Shown piece by piece: positions 13,678 to 14,633 of a stretch of 14,633 nt of DNA. The stretch covers positions 1 through 14,633 of the forward strand of contig JAITSD010000084.1 in the NCBI GenBank assembly GCA_031288055.1, in the 5' to 3' direction. The notes beneath the pieces are model-generated. The model had not been told where the DNA came from. It ran no database searches and saw only the letters and a list, made by a program, of their open reading frames with translations. Position 1 is the stretch's first letter. Each line of letters begins with the position of its first letter. The stretch comes from Candidatus Opitulatrix roisinitermitis (lineage in GTDB: Bacteria; Actinomycetota; Actinomycetes; Actinomycetales; Bifidobacteriaceae). The position numbers and the translations under genes are program-made.

Positions 13678-14268
13678 ATGACTAATTATCATTTTATAAG
13701 AGCAGCTGTGACAGGGCCTATTGCGTCAGGTAAAACAACTGTTTGCCAGCAGTTACAAAATAAGGGGTCAATTATTATTTCTTGGGATAAAGTTTATGCC
13801 AAACTTTTACAAACTGATGAAATTTTGCAAAGGCGTTTAAGACAAGCTTTTTTAATTCCAAATAATCAAGTTATTTTGCCATTTTTGAAAAAAACTATTT
13901 TTAATCAAAATGGAGGTTATAATGTTCAAGCTTTAAAGCTTTTAAATTCTATAACCCATCCTATTATTGCTAAAAAAGCTTTTATTAAAGAAAAAAGTTT
14001 AGTAGTTAATTATGATAAAAGAGGACAACAGACATCTAATCCAGATGATTTATACCCTTTAGTGGTTCATGAAGTTCCTTTATTATATCAATCACATTTA
14101 GATAAGAAATTTGATAGGATTTATATTTGTTTAACATCTAATTCCACTCTTTTACAAAGGGTTATGAAAAGGGATAAGTTAACTAAGTCTCAAGCTCAAG
14201 CTAGAATAGATGCTAGCCAATTTAATTTTCCTATTCACGATGCCAAAGTCATAGTAGTTAATAATTAA
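13678..14268 (+). CDS. coaE: Dephospho-CoA kinase
   Basis: CoaE phosphorylates dephospho-CoA, the last step of coenzyme A synthesis. The 196 residues show a P-loop GPIASGKTT (13-21), SWDKVYAKLL where the substrate-binding DADxxxR block belongs, the NSITHPIIAKKA segment, VVHEVPLLYQSHLDKKFD with the conserved PLL, and KRDKLTKSQAQARIDASQ, the lid-region signature of this family. The DAD block keeps only one Asp, and the usual Arg is Lys. The protein ends at KVIVVNN, where the family normally continues past an NDG-type turn for a further helix, so the C-terminus appears clipped by around 15-20 residues. The active-site parts otherwise look intact, so I take it as functional. It follows mtrB by 19 bases and has no Shine-Dalgarno. 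Confidence 0.88.
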   Translation: MTNYHFIRAAVTGPIASGKTTVCQQLQNKGSIIISWDKVYAKLLQTDEILQRRLRQAFLIPNNQVILPFLKKTIFNQNGGYNVQALKLLNSITHPIIAKKAFIKEKSLVVNYDKRGQQTSNPDDLYPLVVHEVPLLYQSHLDKKFDRIYICLTSNSTLLQRVMKRDKLTKSQAQARIDASQFNFPIHDAKVIVVNN

Positions 14269-14275
14269 GTTATAG

Positions 14276-14308
14276 TAGCTATTAATTAATTAGAAAAATT
14301 AATAGTTA
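14276..14308. other. Hairpin between coaE and mscL
   Basis: TAGCTATTAAT (14276-14286) pairs with ATTAATAGTTA (14298-14308) over 11 positions with one G-T wobble and an 11-base loop. It is very AT-rich and is followed by only a short T run, so it would be a weak terminator in either direction. It may alternatively be an operator near the mscL promoter, which lies 14 bases further on. Confidence 0.4.
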
Positions 14309-14318
14309 ATTTATAAAA

Positions 14319-14333
14319 TGATAGACTGAATAT
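14319..14333 (+). promoter_or_regulatory. Extended -10 element directly before mscL (leaderless start)
   Basis: TG-A-TAGACT has its hexamer at 14322-14327, followed by six bases (GAATAT) and the ATG at 14334. The first 11 bases of the block match those before mtrA exactly. No ribosome binding site is present. Confidence 0.6.
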
Positions 14334-14633
14334 ATGTCAAAACTAAAATCGACATTGACAAAAGTTAAGGGTTCAAATATTAAAATGTTTCGTGGCTTTA
14401 GGCTTTTTTTAGAGAACTCTGATGCTATTTCTTTAGCTGTGGGCGTTGTTATAGGAGCAGCTTTTAAAGATTTGGTTTTAGGGGTTATGAATTCTTTAGT
14501 CTATCCTTTAGTGGCTGCTATATTTGGTTATCCTAAGTTAGACGGTTTTTTGGTTTTTGCACTTAACGGATCGGAAATTCATATAGGTTTACTTTTACAA
14601 ACTTTTATTAATTTTCTATTAATTATGTTTGCT
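14334..14633 (+). CDS. mscL: Large-conductance mechanosensitive channel MscL, N-terminal part (runs off the right edge)
   Basis: MscL is a membrane pore that opens under tension and releases solutes during sudden osmotic downshift. One hundred codons are present and the frame is open at the edge. After a basic N-terminal extension of about 18 residues comes MFRGFRLFLENSDAISLAVGVVIGAAF, the N-terminal amphipathic helix and first pore helix of the family, with the AVGVVIGAAF core. VLGVMNSLVYPLVAAIFG follows, then the outside loop, then the start of the second helix (LLLQTFINFLLIMFA). The extension before the usual MxxGF/FRxF start is longer than in E. coli MscL. The ATG at 14334 is favoured because the -10 element ends six bases before it; the internal ATG at 14385 would also give a near-normal MscL, so the start is not fully certain. 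Confidence 0.9.
   Translation, partial: MSKLKSTLTKVKGSNIKMFRGFRLFLENSDAISLAVGVVIGAAFKDLVLGVMNSLVYPLVAAIFGYPKLDGFLVFALNGSEIHIGLLLQTFINFLLIMFA

Overview
The window looks like chromosomal DNA from a very AT-rich member of the Actinomycetota. Three things point there. The response regulator and histidine kinase match the actinobacterial MtrA/MtrB pair in their key blocks. A lone LytR_C-domain membrane protein is present. The small SRP RNA ends its conserved loop in an AGCAAGGGTAAG stretch of the actinobacterial type. Base content is far below that of most actinobacteria: hand-counted 60-base lines gave about 33% G+C in lepA and 22% in smc. The lineage is therefore unusual, possibly host-associated or reduced, but the species cannot be named from this window.

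Layout. Positions 1-515 (minus strand) hold the N-terminal part of a secreted, repeat-bearing fibronectin-III surface protein, richer in G+C (44% over the first 420 bases) than the rest. A non-coding stretch follows, with short repeated motifs and then the SRP RNA gene with its own terminator (726-821). Every later gene is on the plus strand: nhaA, lepA, a compact smc, a cysteine desulfurase, a tail-anchored pseudokinase, trxB, a LytR_C membrane protein, galE, mtrA, mtrB, coaE, and the start of an mscL gene that runs off the right edge. From smc to the LytR_C gene the reading frames overlap by four bases or lie 10 bases apart, so this is probably one transcription unit with internal promoters.

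How the genes fit together. Most are housekeeping functions: elongation factor 4, SMC, cysteine desulfurase, thioredoxin reductase and CoA synthesis. Around them is an envelope and osmotic theme: NhaA, MscL, MtrAB, LytR_C, GalE and the surface protein.

The most striking signal is in the promoters. Genes preceded by an intergenic gap mostly lack a ribosome binding site. Instead they carry a -10 element, often the extended form TGnTANNNT with core TARACT, ending exactly six bases before the ATG. That is the layout of leaderless mRNAs. The SRP RNA has the same element at the same distance from its 5' end. In contrast trxB, the LytR_C gene, galE and the surface protein have clear Shine-Dalgarno sequences. 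Other points worth a second look are an SMC that seems to keep only the second half of its hinge, and a catalytically dead kinase-like protein anchored by its C-terminus next to trxB. No mobile elements, CRISPR arrays or tRNAs were seen.
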